Of a stretch of DNA of 64,000 bases, positions 61,400-64,000 are shown in pieces. Made by a program: the position numbers and the translations under genes. The notes under the pieces were generated by a model. That model was not told where the DNA came from. It saw only the letters and a list, made by a program, of their open reading frames with translations, and did no database searches. The first letter of the stretch is position 1. Each line of letters starts with the position of its first letter. This DNA is from an uncultured Collinsella sp. Lineage in GTDB: Bacteria; Actinomycetota; Coriobacteriia; Coriobacteriales; Coriobacteriaceae. The stretch lies in contig CABVAC010000001.1 of the NCBI GenBank assembly GCA_902496275.1, positions 127,949 to 191,948 of the forward strand. Direction: 5' to 3'.

Positions 61400-63577
61400 A
61401 TGAACCTCCGCTCATCTCTTGCCTGCACCTTGAGCGATATCGCTCGCTGGGGGCTGCGCTCCGTCCTTAAGCGCCAGGGTGGCGTACTCCCCGGCCGCAT
61501 CGCCATGAAGATCGACCCCGAGTTGCTGAGCGACCTCGCCGGCCTTGTCGACCGCAGCGTGGTGATCACCGGCACCAACGGCAAGACCACCACCTCCAAT
61601 CTCATTGCCGACGCCGTTGCCGCCAGCGGCGCCACCGTGGTATGCAACCGTGCCGGAAACAACATGGAGCCGGGCGTGGTTGGTGCCCTGCTCGAGGCGC
61701 GTGGCAACCTTAAGCGAACCGCCAGCAGCAAGCGCGTAGGCGTCTTTGAGTGCGACGAGCTCTACACGGTGCGCGTCCTGCCCAAGCTCAAGCCGACGTA
61801 CTTTGTGCTGCTCAACCTGTTCCGCGACCAGCTGGACCGCTACGGCGAGATCGACCACACCCAGGACGTCATCGCCCACGCGCTGGAGCTTTCGCCGGCA
61901 ACGACGCTCATCTATAACGCCGACGATCCGCTGTGCGCCTCGATCGCCGCGCGCGTCCCCAACACGAGCATCGCCTTTGGCATCGACGGTGCCACGGGCA
62001 CCGAATCCGATCGCATTAGCGACTCGCGTTTTTGCTCGCAGTGCAACGCGCCGTTGGAGTACGACTATGTGCAGTACGGCCAGCTCGGCGCCTATCATTG
62101 TCCTTCGTGCGGTTGGGGTCGTCCCGCGCTGCTCCGTCGCGTGACGGACATTGAGCTCACCTGCGACGGCTACGGCTTTGACCTGAACTTTGGACCCGAT
62201 ACCGGCGCACCCGCAACGCACATCGCCACGCGCTACAACGGCCTGTACATGGTCTACAACGTTGCCGCCGCCTTCTTTGCGGCACGCGAGTTGGGCGTGA
62301 ACGCAGCTCACCTGCAGCCCACGCTCGATGCCTACGTCCCCGCCGGCGGACGCATGGGCCGCTGGGAGATCGCCGGCCGTACCGTCGAGGCAAACCTGGC
62401 CAAAAATCCCGTGGGCTTCGATCGCCAGATTCAGTCCATTAAAACGGCAGGCGGCAGGCTCTGCGCCTTCTTCCTGAACGACAACGACGCCGACGGTCAC
62501 GATGTCTCGTGGATCTACGACGTCGACTTCGAGCGCATCGCCGACACCCCAGGGCTTGTCGCCTTTGCCGGCGGCACGCGTGCACACGATATGCAGGTAC
62601 GTCTGAAGTACGCCGGCATCGACGCCTCCATCATCTCGAATATCGAGCAAGCGATCGGTGCCGTGGCGGACGAGGAGGCCGGCGATACTTTCTACGCCGT
62701 CGCCAACTACACGGCCTTCCCGCCACTGGTCAAGGAGCTCGACGAGCTTAAGGGCACCGATGCGGCTACGGTTGCCGCCCACGCTGCAACACGCGCCAAT
62801 GGCAGCGCTGTCCCCACCGATATTGCGCCGGTCGAGCTCTCGCGCCCCCTGCGCATCGTCTACCTGTATCCCGATGCCCTCAACCTCTATGGCGACGGCG
62901 GCAACGTCATTGCCCTCGAGCGCCGCTGCGCCTGGCGTGGCATCCCCGTGCGCGTGGACGAGGTCCGTATGGGCGAGTCGCTCGATCTCACCGACGCCGA
63001 CATCGTCATGATGGGCGGTGGCTCCGACCGCGATCAGCTGGCCGTGGCACACGAGCTGTTCGCTCAAAAAGACAAGGTTGCGTCCTATGTTGAAGATGGC
63101 GGCTCGCTGCTCGCTATCTGCGGCAGCTATCAGCTGCTCGGCCGTTCGTACTATATGGGCGAGAATCGCATCGAGGGCCTGGGCGTCATTGCTGCCGAAA
63201 CCGTGCGCGGCTCCGACCGCCTGATCGGCAACGTCGCCGTCAAGACCGACCTGGCACCCGAGCCCTTTGTGGGATTTGAGAACCACGGAGGCCGCACCCT
63301 TTTGGACGCCGATGCCACGCCGCTCGGAACGTCCGTCGTCACGGGCACCGGCAACAACGGCGACGATGGCTTTGAGGGTCTCATCTACAAGGGCGTCATC
63401 GGCACGTACCTGCACGGACCGGCACTGCCCAAGAACCCCGAACTCGCCGACTGGCTCATTACCCACGCCCTCGAGCGCCGTGGCGACGCGCAGGCCACAG
63501 CCCTGCTGCCGCTCAAGCCCCTCGACGACACCTACGAGCGCGCCGCCCACGACGCAGCCATGAAGCTCCTCCCCTAG
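61400..63577 (+). CDS. MurT-GatD fusion, lipid II isoglutaminyl synthase
   Basis: A 725-residue natural fusion. Residues 1-480 are MurT: Mur-ligase P-loop GTNGKTTTSN near 57-66, a four-cysteine zinc ribbon CSQCNAP...CPSCGW at about 211-239, and the DUF1727 C-domain (RMGRWEIAGR, NPVGFDRQI). Residues about 490-725 are GatD: YPDALNLYGDGGNV, MMGGGSDRD, nucleophile cysteine in AICGSYQLLG near 574, and HGPALPKNPELAD. The pair amidates D-glutamate of lipid II to D-isoglutamine. In staphylococci and streptococci these are two proteins. ATG 61400 follows TAGGAACGG. Confidence 0.92.
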   Translation: MNLRSSLACTLSDIARWGLRSVLKRQGGVLPGRIAMKIDPELLSDLAGLVDRSVVITGTNGKTTTSNLIADAVAASGATVVCNRAGNNMEPGVVGALLEARGNLKRTASSKRVGVFECDELYTVRVLPKLKPTYFVLLNLFRDQLDRYGEIDHTQDVIAHALELSPATTLIYNADDPLCASIAARVPNTSIAFGIDGATGTESDRISDSRFCSQCNAPLEYDYVQYGQLGAYHCPSCGWGRPALLRRVTDIELTCDGYGFDLNFGPDTGAPATHIATRYNGLYMVYNVAAAFFAARELGVNAAHLQPTLDAYVPAGGRMGRWEIAGRTVEANLAKNPVGFDRQIQSIKTAGGRLCAFFLNDNDADGHDVSWIYDVDFERIADTPGLVAFAGGTRAHDMQVRLKYAGIDASIISNIEQAIGAVADEEAGDTFYAVANYTAFPPLVKELDELKGTDAATVAAHAATRANGSAVPTDIAPVELSRPLRIVYLYPDALNLYGDGGNVIALERRCAWRGIPVRVDEVRMGESLDLTDADIVMMGGGSDRDQLAVAHELFAQKDKVASYVEDGGSLLAICGSYQLLGRSYYMGENRIEGLGVIAAETVRGSDRLIGNVAVKTDLAPEPFVGFENHGGRTLLDADATPLGTSVVTGTGNNGDDGFEGLIYKGVIGTYLHGPALPKNPELADWLITHALERRGDAQATALLPLKPLDDTYERAAHDAAMKLLP

Positions 63578-63583
63578 CACCCC

Positions 63584-63622
63584 ACCACCACAAAGGGGAC
63601 AGGCACCTTTGTGGTGGTTTTT
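63584..63622 (+). terminator. Terminator of MurT-GatD, REP-like
   Basis: ACCACCACAAAGG (63584-63596) pairs perfectly with its complement (63606-63618) around GGGACAGGCA, then TTTTT. The core GGGGACAGGCACC is a recurrent REP-like string. Confidence 0.85.
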
Positions 63623-63677
63623 CAGTTTGCCAACGATATGTGAACGGCTAAAAAAGTCTGCTATACTCTTTCCCGCT

Positions 63678-63754
63678 GTCCCCATCGTCTAGCGGCCAAG
63701 GACGCCACCCTTTCAAGGTGGATATCGCGGGTTCGAATCCCGCTGGGGGCACCA
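63678..63754 (+). tRNA. tRNA-Glu (TTC)
   Basis: Complete cloverleaf: acceptor GTCCCCA/TGGGGGC, D arm TCTAGCGGCCAAGGA, anticodon stem CCACC/GGTGG with loop CTTTCAA (anticodon TTC), T arm GCGGG-TTCGAAT-CCCGC, encoded CCA. A terminator follows at 63767-63798. Confidence 0.95.
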
Positions 63755-63756
63755 TT
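63737..63756. repeat. tRNA-Glu 3'-end repeat, copy 1
   Basis: ATCCCGCTGGGGGCACCATT, the tRNA 3' end, is repeated exactly at 63926-63945. It looks like an attachment-site duplication. Confidence 0.6.
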
Positions 63757-63766
63757 TGAATTGAAG

Positions 63767-63798
63767 AGCCCGTTACCCTCGCGGTAGCGGGCTTTTTG
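63767..63798 (+). terminator. Terminator after tRNA-Glu
   Basis: AGCCCGTTACC (63767-63777) pairs with GGTAGCGGGCT (63783-63793, one G-T pair), followed by TTTT. Confidence 0.85.
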
Positions 63799-64000
63799 CT
63801 ACCGATATGCCGGGATTCGAACCCGACAGGGTGCGAAGCTGAGGAAACGCGCAAGCGTTTTCCAGCGCAGCACGCAAGGAGCGGAGCGACGCAGCGGAAG
63901 CGGGCGGCGCCAGCCGCACGCGGACATCCCGCTGGGGGCACCATTGGTACCGTCAAGATTCTTTCGCAAATTGATCGAGGCGGCCTCGGCCCCGCCTTGC
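63799..64000. repeat. Mosaic of inverted and direct tRNA-derived fragments
   Basis: After the terminator, CGGGATTCGAACCCG (63811-63825) is the inverse of a tRNA T arm, then a GC-rich filler (GAGCGGAGCGACGCAGCGG), then the exact 20-bp copy of the tRNA-Glu 3' end (63926-63945). No gene is seen to the window end. Confidence 0.55.

Noticed and set aside
61412..63685. 757-codon open frame on the minus strand
   Set aside because: Antisense to the MurT-GatD fusion; composition-driven.

Overview
The window is high-GC bacterial chromosome with dense, mostly operonic genes, class I tRNA, few IS-like features and no rRNA. Gene content (MurT-GatD fusion, guaA with a second amidotransferase-less guaA-like gene, MalY-type lyase, sortase-type surface protein, Fe-S rich small operons, REP-like palindromes of the form GGGGAC...GTCCCC) fits a gut Coriobacteriia member such as Collinsella. 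That assignment is inference from gene style; no marker rRNA is present.

Layout. 1-7.3 kb: housekeeping and stress genes (partial methyltransferase, ClC channel, LOG-family protein, K+ channel, NimA-like flavoprotein, MalY-type aminotransferase, TrmO-like methyltransferase, XRE-TipAS regulator, glutaredoxin). 7.35-9.73 kb: an accessory cassette between two near-identical palindromic repeats, with a LexA-like operator, a DUF1016-N-like protein and a toxin-antitoxin-like pair. 9.7-14.0 kb: dihydrouridine synthase and a MacB-like ABC transporter. 14.0-20.5 kb: an agmatine-deiminase catabolic block (two MFS transporters, carbamoyltransferase, agmatine deiminase, TetR regulator) flanked by about 105-bp direct repeats. 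20.6-24.6 kb: a redox operon (48-residue CXXC protein, membrane Fe-S protein, TlpA-like lipoprotein) divergent from a two-component system. 24.6-32.6 kb: short GMP synthase, a frameshifted LuxR regulator, a 1455-residue anchored surface protein and a lipoprotein. 33.0-37.3 kb: a divergent type IIA topoisomerase pair. 37.4-42.4 kb: accessory ATPase and a MerR-controlled flavoprotein/hydrolase cluster.

42.6-48.5 kb is an accessory island downstream of guaA. The last bases of guaA are repeated at 45.96 kb (17 bp exact) and more loosely at 42.63 kb, suggesting tandem site-specific insertions. It holds an AbiF-type (Abi_2) HEPN gene followed by two homologous structured RNAs with covarying stems and GNRA loops, a YjdF gene with a probable yjdF riboswitch, a broken ToxN/AbiQ-like toxin gene and three methyltransferases. 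The AbiF-RNA pair is the strongest candidate for an interesting system here.

48.5-64 kb returns to core genes: guaA, asparaginase, ychF, a ferredoxin-type protein, three iron/polyol dehydrogenases, two related helical-repeat proteins, a MurT-GatD fusion for peptidoglycan glutamate amidation, and tRNA-Glu, whose 3' end is duplicated 190 bp downstream.
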